Positions 1 through 7,738 are shown, numbered from the stretch's first letter. The stretch is 17,366 nt of DNA from JBDSTW01 sp039914705 (GCA_039914705.1 JBDSOT010000018.1:1-17366); one strand, 5' to 3'. Numbers and translations: made by a program. The notes: generated from the sequence alone by a model not told the origin.

Positions 1-1994
1 GTGACGGTCTTGGCGTTAAACAATTTTTCGATCCGGCGCGTGTGGTCGCACACCCAGGCTTAAGTTTACCGGGCGGTGCGGTACGTGGCTGGGATCGTCG
101 TAACGCCTACTACTTTCAGTTGATCAGTTCCCTCGCGCAGCACTACGATTTCGATATTGATACTCACTTCGAGGATTTGCCCAAGCGCCTACGTGAAATA
201 ATCCTCCATGGCAGCGGCAGCGAGGTAATCAGCTTCTATTATCTCAACGAGCACAGCGGTACGGTCACGCGGCGCCATCGCTTCGAAGGCATCATCCCCA
301 ACATGCAGCGCCGCTACCGCGAGACTGAATCCAATGTCGTGCGCGAGGAACTGGCCAAGTATCTGGGTAATCAGGTATGCCCCGAATGTAACGGTGCGCG
401 TCTGACCGCCGCTGCGCGCCATGTCTATGTTGCCGCTATGAGCCTGCCCTCTGTCACCGCCCTGCCTGTCGAACAGGCTCAGGTATTTTTTACCGAGCTT
501 AAATTGCCGGGCCGGCGCGGCGAGATTGCCGCCAAAATATTGAAAGAGGTCAGTCTGCGTCTGGAGTTTCTGGTAAATGTAGGCTTAGGTTATTTGACGC
601 TGGATCGCAGCGCCGACAGTTTGTCCGGCGGCGAGGCACAGCGCATCCGTCTGGCCAGTCAGATCGGCGCGGGCCTGGTCGGCGTAATGTACATCCTTGA
701 TGAACCTTCCATCGGCCTACATCAGCGCGACAACCAGCGCCTGCTGAACACCTTGACCTATTTGCGCGACCTGGGCAACACGGTGATCGTCGTCGAACAC
801 GATGAAGATGCCATATTCGCCGCTGATCACGTTGTTGACATCGGCCCCGGTGCGGGTGTGCACGGCGGCCATATTGTTGCTCAAGGCACACCGCAGGAAA
901 TCATCGACAACCCGGCCTCGTTGACCGGGCAATACCTCGGCGGGAAAAAACAGATCGCCGTGCCCAATAAGCGCGTGCACATCGACTCAAAACGCTGCCT
1001 GCGTCTGCGCGGGGCCAGCGGTAACAATCTTAAAAATGTCGACATTGATATTCCCATTGGCCTGATGACCTGCATTACCGGCGTATCCGGCTCGGGGAAA
1101 TCAACGCTCATTAACGATACCCTCTGCCGCCTTGTTACGCGTGAATTGCACGGTGGCGGCGAGGATCCGGCGCCTTATAAATCAATCAGCGGTCTTGATC
1201 TGTGCGATAAAATCGTCGAGATCGACCAGAGTCCCATAGGCCGCACACCGCGCTCGAACCCAGCCACCTACACAGGTTTATTTACACCGATCCGCGAATT
1301 ATTCTCCGGCACACAAGAGGCACGCTCGCGCGGCTATAAGCCGGGGCGTTTCAGCTTCAATGTCAAAGGTGGGCGCTGCGAGGCCTGTCAGGGCGACGGA
1401 TTAATCAAAGTGGAAATGCATTTTTTACCCGATATTTATGTCGCCTGCGATGTGTGCAAGGGCAAACGCTATAATCGCGAAACGCTGGAGGTGCGTTACA
1501 AAGGCAAAAATATTAATGAGGTATTGGAGATGACCGTCGAAGACGCACGCGATTTTTTCGATGCGGTGCCGGTCATCGCGCATAAATTGCATACACTGGT
1601 CGACGTCGGCCTTTCTTACATCAAGCTGGGGCAGAACGCGACAACCTTATCCGGCGGCGAGGCGCAACGCGTTAAACTCTCACGCGAACTATCGCGCCGC
1701 GACACCGGCAATACACTTTACATTCTCGACGAACCCACCACGGGCCTGCACTTTCACGACATTGAACAATTGCTCGGTGTGCTTCACAACCTGCGTGACC
1801 GCAACAACACTATCGTCGTAATCGAACACAATCTGCACGTCATCAAGACCGCCGACTGGGTGATCGATCTCGGCCCCGAGGGTGGCGATAAAGGGGGGCA
1901 GATAATTGCTGTTGGAACACCGGAAGACATCGCAAAAAATACGTCCTCCTATACGGCCCAGTATCTCAAACCCGTGCTGCTGCAAGGTCGCTGA
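1..1994 (+). CDS. uvrA: UvrABC excinuclease subunit A, 5' truncated by the window edge
   Basis: UvrA is the damage-sensing ATPase of nucleotide excision repair; as a dimer it loads UvrB at DNA lesions in the cytoplasm. The reading frame is open from base 3, so about the first 280 of roughly 940 residues are missing, including the first Walker A and the first zinc finger; the window opens just after where that finger should end. Seen in order: the first ABC signature LSGGEAQR near 621-644 with ILDEPSIGLHQR after it; the second Walker A GVSGSGKST at 1080-1106; the second zinc finger CEAC...CDVC starting at 1377; the second LSGGEAQR from about 1647; and ILDEPTTGLHF near 1720-1755. The gene ends at TGA 1992-1994 and is convergent with the peroxidase gene. 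No frameshift is seen. The identity is near certain. Confidence 0.98.
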   Translation, partial: DGLGVKQFFDPARVVAHPGLSLPGGAVRGWDRRNAYYFQLISSLAQHYDFDIDTHFEDLPKRLREIILHGSGSEVISFYYLNEHSGTVTRRHRFEGIIPNMQRRYRETESNVVREELAKYLGNQVCPECNGARLTAAARHVYVAAMSLPSVTALPVEQAQVFFTELKLPGRRGEIAAKILKEVSLRLEFLVNVGLGYLTLDRSADSLSGGEAQRIRLASQIGAGLVGVMYILDEPSIGLHQRDNQRLLNTLTYLRDLGNTVIVVEHDEDAIFAADHVVDIGPGAGVHGGHIVAQGTPQEIIDNPASLTGQYLGGKKQIAVPNKRVHIDSKRCLRLRGASGNNLKNVDIDIPIGLMTCITGVSGSGKSTLINDTLCRLVTRELHGGGEDPAPYKSISGLDLCDKIVEIDQSPIGRTPRSNPATYTGLFTPIRELFSGTQEARSRGYKPGRFSFNVKGGRCEACQGDGLIKVEMHFLPDIYVACDVCKGKRYNRETLEVRYKGKNINEVLEMTVEDARDFFDAVPVIAHKLHTLVDVGLSYIKLGQNATTLSGGEAQRVKLSRELSRRDTGNTLYILDEPTTGLHFHDIEQLLGVLHNLRDRNNTIVVIEHNLHVIKTADWVIDLGPEGGDKGGQIIAVGTPEDIAKNTSSYTAQYLKPVLLQGR

Positions 1995-2008
1995 TTATAA
2001 GACGGGTA

Positions 2009-2102
2009 CCCCTTCCCCTCGACGGGGAAAGGCAGGCATAGGGGTGAGTGTATATATTCACTCTCACCCCCACCTCAATCCTCCCCCATCAAGGGGGAGG
2101 AG
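2009..2102. repeat. REP/REPIN-like inverted doublet in the uvrA-peroxidase gap
   Basis: Two 40-nt units lie head to head, 2009-2048 and 2063-2102, separated by a 14-nt AT-rich centre. When the left unit is reverse-complemented I count about 27 of 40 matching positions. The inner ends pair perfectly (GGGGTGAG 2041-2048 with CTCACCCC 2063-2070). Each unit also carries its own hairpin: TTCCCC/GGGGAA with a 5-nt loop at 2013-2029, and CCTCCCCC/GGGGGAGG with a 5-nt loop at 2080-2100. This pattern of a hairpin in each arm plus pairing between arms is typical of REP doublets. The element fills nearly the whole convergent gap and may block read-through, but neither strand shows a U-run after the hairpins, so it is not a standard intrinsic terminator. 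Confidence 0.7.
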
Positions 2103-2107
2103 TAAAA

Positions 2108-3142
2108 TCACTGATCTCTCTGTTTAGGCAATTCGCCGCTGAGCGCTTTCAGAAAGACAACTATATCCACGGCTTCCCGGTCTGATATTTCTTTATCCAA
2201 TTCAGTCTTGGCCATCACGCGCACAGCGTCTTCTAAGGCTGCAACCGTGCCGGTATGAAAATAAGGCGCGGTGAGCGCAACATTTCTCAGTGATGGAACG
2301 CGAAACAAGCGCCGATGAATAGTATCTTTGGTGACCTCGTAACGACCTTGATCCCGAGTGACGAGATTATATTTTTTGTCGTAGACACTGCCTAAATAAT
2401 TGGGAAACAGTTCATAAAATCCTTCACCCATGGGCATGGGCGGGCCTGAAAAATTCGTGCCGAAGTGGCAGGCCACGCAGCCGACTGATTGAAATGCCTC
2501 CATCCCGCGCAAGGCCTGCTGAGAAAGCGCCTGTTTGTCCCCTCTCACATAACGGTCAAACGCGCTGTTCGGTGTGATCAGTGTGCGTAGATAGGCAGCC
2601 AAGGCCTTGGCGATATTGTCGTAGTTCAACGAGGGCGCATCATGGCTCGGCAAATTCGGTTCAAGGAAGGCCTTGTTGAACGCGCGCCGATAATCAGCGC
2701 TGGCGCCGATACGTTTCAGCACCGCGTGTTTATCCTGCATACCCATAATCGTATCATCGAGAAGATGTTCCTTAATGGCGGCCTCCAGACTATCGGCCCT
2801 GCCATCCCAAAATTGCACACTCTGGAACGCGGCATTCAACACGGTCGGCGTGGATCGTCGGGGCTGCTTGCTGCGCGCGCCCGTCGAGCGACGACGATGG
2901 TCAACACCGCCCTTGTCCAAGTCGTGACAACTGTTACAGGAAATTTTTCTATTAAATGATAAATGCGGATCGAAATAGATCTGCTTGCCGAGCATCACCT
3001 TAGCGGGACTCATGGGATTATCGCTGGGAATCGGCGGCTGTTCCGGCAAGGCTGGCATGGTTTCGAAGGCGTCGGATAAGTGCGGCAGCGTTAACATTAA
3101 CGCTACGCCTGCGGTCATTAAAAAATAACGAAAAAATTTCAT
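2108..3142 (-). CDS. Periplasmic di-heme cytochrome c peroxidase (CCP/MauG superfamily)
   Basis: The protein probably reduces periplasmic hydrogen peroxide with electrons from small c-type cytochromes. I start it at the ATG at 3142 (344 aa): the first residues MKFFRYFLMTAGVALMLTL are a Sec signal peptide ending near LSDA, and AAGG lies about 11 nt upstream. An in-frame GTG at 3178 has no ribosome-binding site and would bury the signal. Two haem-binding motifs are present, CNSCH (residues 69-73) and CVACH (222-226), with the family blocks TPTVLNA, FWDGRADSLE and PSLRNVALTAPYFH. A methionine in the AVRVMAKTEL segment sits where classical peroxidases place a haem ligand, which favours peroxidase over MauG (tyrosine); this is inference. 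The gene lies beyond the ribosomal terminator, so it should have its own promoter in 3143-3238, where I see no convincing one. Confidence 0.9.
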   Translation of the reverse strand: MKFFRYFLMTAGVALMLTLPHLSDAFETMPALPEQPPIPSDNPMSPAKVMLGKQIYFDPHLSFNRKISCNSCHDLDKGGVDHRRRSTGARSKQPRRSTPTVLNAAFQSVQFWDGRADSLEAAIKEHLLDDTIMGMQDKHAVLKRIGASADYRRAFNKAFLEPNLPSHDAPSLNYDNIAKALAAYLRTLITPNSAFDRYVRGDKQALSQQALRGMEAFQSVGCVACHFGTNFSGPPMPMGEGFYELFPNYLGSVYDKKYNLVTRDQGRYEVTKDTIHRRLFRVPSLRNVALTAPYFHTGTVAALEDAVRVMAKTELDKEISDREAVDIVVFLKALSGELPKQRDQ

Positions 3143-3238
3143 GTTGCAGCTTACCTTGAAGGCAGATTTATTGGGCACGGAGGCAATTATTATGCAGATA
3201 TTTTAGCTTAGGAAACATTCGTTCGGCGGGATTACCAT

Positions 3239-3267
3239 AAAAAAACCGGGCAAGGCCCGGTTTTTTT
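3239..3267 (-). terminator. Rho-independent terminator of the ribosomal protein cluster
   Basis: A perfect 13-bp stem with an AAG loop: A7 plus CCGGGC (3239-3251) pairs with GCCCGG plus T7 (3255-3267). On the minus strand the GC-rich hairpin is followed by a run of U, 20 nt past the rplQ stop, as expected for the end of the alpha operon. The symmetry means it could also stop plus-strand transcripts. Confidence 0.93.
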
Positions 3268-3287
3268 AATGCTGATAACGTCAAGCG

Positions 3288-3674
3288 TTATTCGGCAACG
3301 GTCTCTGTTTCCACCTCAGGCCGATCAACCAGTTCAACGATCGCCATGGGTGCGGCATCGCCCGCGCGAAAACCACACTTGAGAATTCGCATATAACCGC
3401 CAGGACGTTCCTTATAACGCGGACCCAGCTCATTGAATAGCTTGGTGACCATCTCACGATCACGGATACGTGCAAAGGCCAAACGGCGCTTGGCGACGGT
3501 ATCCATTTTGGCGAGCGTGATCAGCGGCTCGGCAACCCGACGCAGTTCCTTCGCCTTGGGCACTGTCGTCTTGATAACCTCATGGCGCAGGAGTGCAACG
3601 GCCATGTTTTTGAGCATGGCCTTGCGGTGGCTGCTGTTACGGCTGAGTTGTCGACCACTATTTTGATGACGCAT
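3288..3674 (-). CDS. rplQ: 50S ribosomal protein L17
   Basis: L17 is a large-subunit protein near the polypeptide exit tunnel. The 128-aa product carries the hallmark N-terminus MRHQNSGRQLSRNSSHRKAM, the KTTVPKAKELRRVAEPLITLAK helix region (residues about 40-60) and LKCGFRAGDAAPMAIVELVD near the C-terminus. E. coli L17 has 127 residues, so it is full length. It is the last gene of the alpha cluster, 35 nt after rpoA and 20 nt before the terminator, the usual place for rplQ. Confidence 0.98.
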   Translation of the reverse strand: MRHQNSGRQLSRNSSHRKAMLKNMAVALLRHEVIKTTVPKAKELRRVAEPLITLAKMDTVAKRRLAFARIRDREMVTKLFNELGPRYKERPGGYMRILKCGFRAGDAAPMAIVELVDRPEVETETVAE

Positions 3675-3709
3675 GACTTATTATTCCGATGTAATGTGGC
3701 TAAACGTAA

Positions 3710-4714
3710 TCAGGCAGATACCTTTTCCTGATCATGCAGGTTGGCCGGCGGCCAGTTTTCCAGACGCATGCCTAAAGACAGGCCGCGTGTGGCCAGAATA
3801 TCCTTGATCTCGGTCAGGGATTTCTTACCAAGGTTAGGTGTTTTGAGCAATTCATTTTCCGTGCATTGAATGAGATCGCCGATATAGAAAATGCTCTCCG
3901 CCTTGAGGCAATTGGCGGAACGCACGGTCAATTCAAGATCGTCCACGGGACGCAGCAAAATGGGATCAACCTCGGCCATCGGTGCCGATGCGGGGCGCGA
4001 ATCTTCGTTGCCCTTTAAATCCACGAATACCGATAATTGATCCTGCAAAATACTCGCTGCGCGACGAATAGCCTCTTCGGGATCCACTGTGGCATTGGTC
4101 TCGATGTCGATCACCAGTTTATCAAGGTCGGTACGCTGCTCGACGCGCGCGCTTTCCACGGCATAAGTGACGCGGCGCACCGGGCTGAACGAGGCATCCA
4201 GTTGCAGATTGCCGATAGGCCGGACTTCGTCTTCCGCCAATTGGCGTGAAGATGAGGCCTCATAACCACGGCCACGCTTGATCTTGAGCGTCATATTAAG
4301 CTCACCGGCCTTGGTCAGGTGGGCAATGACGTGATCCGGATTAACGATCTCAACGTCGTGATCGATTGCAATGTCACTGGCCAGGATTGTGCCCGGACCT
4401 TTCTTGTTCAAGGTGAGCGTCGCTTCGTCGCGCGTATGCATGCGTATCGCGAGGCCTTTCAGATTCAACAGGATATCAACAACATCCTCTTGAACGCCTT
4501 CCATGCTTGTGTACTCGTGCAATACGCCTTCTATCTCGACCTCAACCACTGCGCAGCCGGGCATGGAGGATAATAAGATGCGGCGTAGCGCATTACCCAA
4601 GGTATGACCAAAACCGCGCTCGAGCGGCTCCAGTGTGACCCTGGCATGTTTGGGGTTGATGATCTGAACATCAACGAGACGTGGCTTTAAAAATTCGGAG
4701 ACTGAGCCTTGCAT
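3710..4714 (-). CDS. rpoA: DNA-directed RNA polymerase subunit alpha
   Basis: The alpha dimer nucleates RNA polymerase assembly, and its C-terminal domain contacts UP elements and activators. The 334-aa product has the N-terminal assembly domain (about 1-235; GFGHTLGNALRRILLSSMPG with Arg45), a short variable linker, and the C-terminal domain (about 250-325). The E. coli DNA-contact residues Arg265, Asn268, Cys269, Gly296, Lys298 and Ser299 are all present at the same numbers (VRSANC, NLGKKS). The extra length compared with E. coli (329 aa) lies at the C-terminal tail after NWPPANL. It starts at an ATG with an AGAGGA ribosome-binding site, 20 nt after rpsD. Its place between rpsD and rplQ couples polymerase supply to ribosome synthesis. 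Confidence 0.98.
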   Translation of the reverse strand: MQGSVSEFLKPRLVDVQIINPKHARVTLEPLERGFGHTLGNALRRILLSSMPGCAVVEVEIEGVLHEYTSMEGVQEDVVDILLNLKGLAIRMHTRDEATLTLNKKGPGTILASDIAIDHDVEIVNPDHVIAHLTKAGELNMTLKIKRGRGYEASSSRQLAEDEVRPIGNLQLDASFSPVRRVTYAVESARVEQRTDLDKLVIDIETNATVDPEEAIRRAASILQDQLSVFVDLKGNEDSRPASAPMAEVDPILLRPVDDLELTVRSANCLKAESIFYIGDLIQCTENELLKTPNLGKKSLTEIKDILATRGLSLGMRLENWPPANLHDQEKVSA

Positions 4715-4734
4715 GAAAAATCCTCTTCGTAATC

Positions 4735-5361
4735 TTACTTGGAGTAAAGCTCAACGATAAGATGCTCATTGATCTCGGCAGGTAGTTCGCTGCGCTCAGG
4801 ACGCGATTTGAAAGTGCCCTGCATCTTGCTGACATCGACATCGAGCCAGTCCGAAAAGCCGCGCTGCTGAGCCATATCGAGGGCTGCCTGAATACGTAAT
4901 TGTTTCTTGGCGGCCTCCTGCACGGCGATGACATCGTTCGGACTTACCTGATAAGTCGGAATGTTTACCTTCTTACTGTTAACGGTAATGCCATTATGAC
5001 GCACCAACTGGCGTGCCTCGCTACGCGAAGCGGCAAAGCCCATGCGATAGGCCACGTTATCCAGGCGTCCTTCCAGCAACTGTAGAAGGTTTTCACCGGT
5101 CGAACCCTTGCGCTGATCGGCAGCCTGATAATAAAGGCGGAACTGACCTTCGAGAACACCATAAATTCTGCGCAGCTTCTGCTTTTCACGCAACTGGGTT
5201 GCATAATCCGACAAACGCGTGCGGCGCTGGCCATGCTGGCCGGGCGGAAAGGCGCGGGTTTCAATCGTGCACTTGCTGGTAAAACATTTTTCGCCTTTTA
5301 GAAAGAGTTTCTCTCCTTCACGGCGACACAGACGACACTTCGGACCAATATATTTAGCCAA
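4735..5361 (-). CDS. rpsD: 30S ribosomal protein S4, four-cysteine (zinc-ribbon) type
   Basis: S4 is a primary 16S rRNA-binding protein that starts 30S assembly; in E. coli it also represses the alpha operon. The 208-aa product begins MAKYIGPKCRLCRREGEK and has Cys9, Cys12, Cys26 and Cys31 in the spacing of the zinc ribbon of Thermus S4, followed by FPPGQHGQ. E. coli S4 lacks the first three of these. The S4 RNA-binding domain (RLDNVAYRMGFAASRSEARQLVRHNGITVN, about 95-125) is normal. The start is TTG (complement of 5359-5361), with a perfect GGAGG 6 nt upstream (complement of 5368-5372); I find no other plausible start. The Thermus/deltaproteobacteria-like form in an otherwise gammaproteobacterial cluster hints at replacement by transfer or retention of an ancestral form. 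Confidence 0.97.
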   Translation of the reverse strand: MAKYIGPKCRLCRREGEKLFLKGEKCFTSKCTIETRAFPPGQHGQRRTRLSDYATQLREKQKLRRIYGVLEGQFRLYYQAADQRKGSTGENLLQLLEGRLDNVAYRMGFAASRSEARQLVRHNGITVNSKKVNIPTYQVSPNDVIAVQEAAKKQLRIQAALDMAQQRGFSDWLDVDVSKMQGTFKSRPERSELPAEINEHLIVELYSK

Positions 5362-5367
5362 ACCAAG

Positions 5368-5372
5368 CCTCC
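5368..5372 (-). promoter_or_regulatory. Strong ribosome-binding site deciding the rpsD TTG start
   Basis: GGAGG on the minus strand lies 6 nt before the TTG that begins the S4 reading frame. The MAKYIGP N-terminus expected for S4 follows at once, so this site fixes an unusual start codon. Confidence 0.8.
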
Positions 5373-5375
5373 GGC

Positions 5376-5765
5376 TTAAACGCGACGTTTCTTAGGTGGA
5401 CGGCAACCGTTATGCGGAATCGGTGTGACGTCAGTGATATTAGTAACTTTAAAACCGGCCGCATTTAGCGCGCGAACGGCAGACTCGCGCCCAGGGCCTG
5501 GGCCGTTTACAAATACTTCGATATTTTTCATGCCGAACTCAAGCACCACTGCACCCACTTTCTCTGCGGCAACCTGTGCGGCGAATGGCGTACTCTTGCG
5601 CGAGCCGCGAAATCCGCAACCGCCCGCCGTGGCCCATGACAAAGTATTACCCTGACGGTCAGTGATGGTGATGATCGTGTTGTTGAACGAGGCATGAATG
5701 TGCGCGACACCGTCGACGACATTCTTTTTAACTCGCTTGCGAACACGGCTGGTAGCCTTGGCCAT
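5376..5765 (-). CDS. rpsK: 30S ribosomal protein S11
   Basis: S11 sits on the 30S platform and helps form the mRNA exit channel. The 129-aa protein (the same length as in E. coli) shows HIHASFNNTIITITDRQGN, the GFRGSRKSTPFAAQVAAEK block and the conserved end VTPIPHNGCRPPKKRRV, which is rich in basic residues. The N-terminus MAKATSRVRKRVKK is standard. It lies 31 nt after rpsM and 14 nt before the TTG start of rpsD, in the usual alpha-operon order. Confidence 0.98.
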   Translation of the reverse strand: MAKATSRVRKRVKKNVVDGVAHIHASFNNTIITITDRQGNTLSWATAGGCGFRGSRKSTPFAAQVAAEKVGAVVLEFGMKNIEVFVNGPGPGRESAVRALNAAGFKVTNITDVTPIPHNGCRPPKKRRV

Positions 5766-5796
5766 AATATTTCCTATTCCTGATGCGTATTACTGA

Positions 5797-6153
5797 TTAT
5801 TTACGAATGGCCTTGCGCGGACCTTTACGGGTGCGTGCATTGGTGCGTGTGCGCTGGCCGCGCATCGGCAGACCACGGCGATGACGCAGACCTCGATAGC
5901 AGCCTAAATCCATCAGACGCTTGATGCTCATGGACACTTCGCGGCGCAGATCGCCTTCAACTGTGAACTTCGCCACTTCGGTACGCAGCGCCTCAACCTG
6001 AGCTTCGGTCAGGTCTTTGATCTTGGTCGCCGGATTAACGCCGGTCGCAGCGCAGATATTTCTGGCATTGGAACGCCCAATCCCGTAAATGGAGGTCAGT
6101 GCAATTACAGTATGCTTCTGAACCGGAATATTGATACCAGCAATACGGGCCAT
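5797..6153 (-). CDS. rpsM: 30S ribosomal protein S13
   Basis: S13 lies in the 30S head, contacts the P-site tRNA through its tail and bridges to the 50S subunit. The 118-aa product begins MARIAGINIPVQKHTVIALT, has the helix-hairpin-helix-like YGIGRSNARNIC segment (about 23-34) and ends in the basic RHRRGLPMRGQRTRTNARTRKG tail. It starts at an ATG with a TAGGAG ribosome-binding site. It is the first gene of the alpha cluster, after a 69-nt gap from rpmJ. In E. coli the mRNA around this start folds into a pseudoknot bound by S4; I could not establish such a fold here by eye. Confidence 0.98.
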   Translation of the reverse strand: MARIAGINIPVQKHTVIALTSIYGIGRSNARNICAATGVNPATKIKDLTEAQVEALRTEVAKFTVEGDLRREVSMSIKRLMDLGCYRGLRHRRGLPMRGQRTRTNARTRKGPRKAIRK

Positions 6154-6222
6154 CCGACTACTCTCCTAAACCAATGCCATCAAAAATTAATTCTGTTAGT
6201 GTGCTATTCATGTCAGGCTTGC

Positions 6223-6339
6223 TTAGCCTTGCCGCTGTTTATGGCGAGCATCTGTTGAGCAGATTACGCGCACAACACTCTTGCGTTTTACGATCTTGCA
6301 ATTACGGCACAATTTTTTTACCGACGCGCGTACTTTCAT
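6223..6339 (-). CDS. rpmJ: 50S ribosomal protein L36, zinc-binding form
   Basis: L36 is the smallest 50S protein and organises 23S rRNA near the GTPase-associated region. The 38-aa product starts MKVRASVKKLCRNCKIVKRK and ends RHKQRQG, almost the E. coli protein. Cys11, Cys14, Cys27 and His33 form the zinc site of the C+ form. I chose the ATG at 6339 because the family N-terminus starts there, behind a GGGAGAAG ribosome-binding site. The frame is also open upstream to 6408, but that part overlaps secY and is not expected to be translated. It follows secY by 43 nt with no infA between them, and precedes rpsM by 69 nt. Confidence 0.97.
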   Translation of the reverse strand: MKVRASVKKLCRNCKIVKRKSVVRVICSTDARHKQRQG

Positions 6340-6382
6340 ATACTTCTCCCAGCCAAACCAATCATAAAGTGTTAGCGGTGCG

Positions 6383-7738
6383 CTAGCGCACCAAACCTGT
6401 CCGACCATGTCCCTTAAGGTTCGCTTTTTTCAGCAAGCCTTCGTATTGATGAGACATCAGATGCGCCTGCACCTGCGCCATGAAATCCATCACTACCACA
6501 ACAATAATCAGCAACGATGTACCGCCAAAATAAAACGGCACATTCCAATACACGATCAAAAATTCCGGCAATAAACACACCAGCGTGATGTAAATGGCAC
6601 CACCCAGTGTCAATCTCGACATTACCGTATCAATATATCGCGCCGTCTGTTCGCCCGGCCGTATCCCTGGAATAAACGCACCCGACTTTTTCAAGTTGTC
6701 GGCGGTATCCTTGGGATTGAATACCAGGGCCGTGTAAAAAAAACAGAAAAATATAATCGCCGTTGCATACAGCATCACATAAGGCGGTTGCCCCGGCGAC
6801 AGTGTAGAGGAAAGGTCACGCAACCAGCCCATGCCTTCGGCGCTGCCAAACCACCCGCCGAGCGTGGCCGGAAATAATATTATGCTCGACGCAAAAATCG
6901 GCGGAATAACGCCGGCCATATTTACCTTCAACGGCAGATGGCTGGTCTGACCCGCGTACATTTTACGCCCCTGCTGACGCTTGGCGTAATTTACCGTAAT
7001 GCGACGCTGGCCACGCTCTACAAATACCACAAAGGCCGTAACGGCAATCGCCAAGGCAAATAACACCAATAGGGTGATGGAATGCATCTCGCCGGTACGC
7101 GCCAACTCCAGGGTACCGCCGATGGCGCTGGGCAGGCCCGCGACAATACCGGCAAATATAATAATGGAGATGCCATTACCAATGCCGCGCTCGGTTACCT
7201 GTTCTCCCAGCCACATCAGAAACATGGTTCCGGTAACCAGTGACAAAGCCGCGATAAATATGAACGACGTGCCAGGATTGATGACCACCTGCACCGCCCC
7301 CGCCTGCTGACTTTGCAACGCAATCGAGATACCTATGGCTTGGAATATCGCCAAGACCAGTGTTGCGCGGCGCGTGTACTGCGAAATCTTGCGCCTGCCG
7401 GCTTCACCCTCTTTCTTTAACTGCTCCAGCGTGGGCACTACGGTGGTTAGCAGTTGCACAATGATCGAGGCCGAAATATACGGCATGATGCCCAGCGCAA
7501 ACACCGATAAGCGCTCGAGAGCACCGCCCGAGAACATATTAAACATATCAACAATAGTGCCGCGTTGCTGGTCAAACAAGGCGGCCAGCGCCACCGGGTC
7601 GATGCCGGGCACCGGGATATGCGCACCGATACGAAATACAATCAGCGCGCCCAGCACAAACAATAGCCTGCGTTTGAGTTCCGATAATTTGCCCATACCT
7701 GATAGGGTATTGGCCATGGCTGACCGTGACGCCGACAT
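6383..7738 (-). CDS. secY: Preprotein translocase subunit SecY
   Basis: SecY is the channel of the SecYEG translocon in the inner membrane, through which SecA or the ribosome passes proteins. The 451-aa product has the expected ten membrane segments, the first near residues 25-45. Family blocks include FNMFSGGALERLSVFALGIMP, the LVTGTMFLMWLGEQ segment, ERGIGNGISIIIFAGI, and GIRPGEQTARYI with Arg360, equivalent to E. coli Arg357 needed for SecA-driven transport. It starts at an ATG overlapping the rplO stop by one base (TAATG), with GAGGA just upstream. A second ATG seven codons in has a poorer ribosome-binding site. Translational coupling to rplO is likely. The 43 nt to rpmJ contain no other gene. 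Confidence 0.98.
   Translation of the reverse strand: MSASRSAMANTLSGMGKLSELKRRLLFVLGALIVFRIGAHIPVPGIDPVALAALFDQQRGTIVDMFNMFSGGALERLSVFALGIMPYISASIIVQLLTTVVPTLEQLKKEGEAGRRKISQYTRRATLVLAIFQAIGISIALQSQQAGAVQVVINPGTSFIFIAALSLVTGTMFLMWLGEQVTERGIGNGISIIIFAGIVAGLPSAIGGTLELARTGEMHSITLLVLFALAIAVTAFVVFVERGQRRITVNYAKRQQGRKMYAGQTSHLPLKVNMAGVIPPIFASSIILFPATLGGWFGSAEGMGWLRDLSSTLSPGQPPYVMLYATAIIFFCFFYTALVFNPKDTADNLKKSGAFIPGIRPGEQTARYIDTVMSRLTLGGAIYITLVCLLPEFLIVYWNVPFYFGGTSLLIIVVVVMDFMAQVQAHLMSHQYEGLLKKANLKGHGRTGLVR

Noticed and set aside
2080..2100. Perfect 8-bp hairpin as an intrinsic terminator of uvrA
   Set aside because: No U-run follows on either strand, and the hairpin is one arm of a larger REP-like doublet. 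It may still slow transcription, but the terminator label is not supported.
1906..2127. 73-codon plus-strand frame across the end of uvrA and the inverted repeat
   Set aside because: The encoded sequence is just a translation of the uvrA end in another frame plus the repeat; no ribosome-binding site.
6340..6408. In-frame upstream extension of rpmJ to an ATG at 6408
   Set aside because: It would overlap the secY end and add 23 residues never seen in L36; the family N-terminus and a good ribosome-binding site are at 6339.
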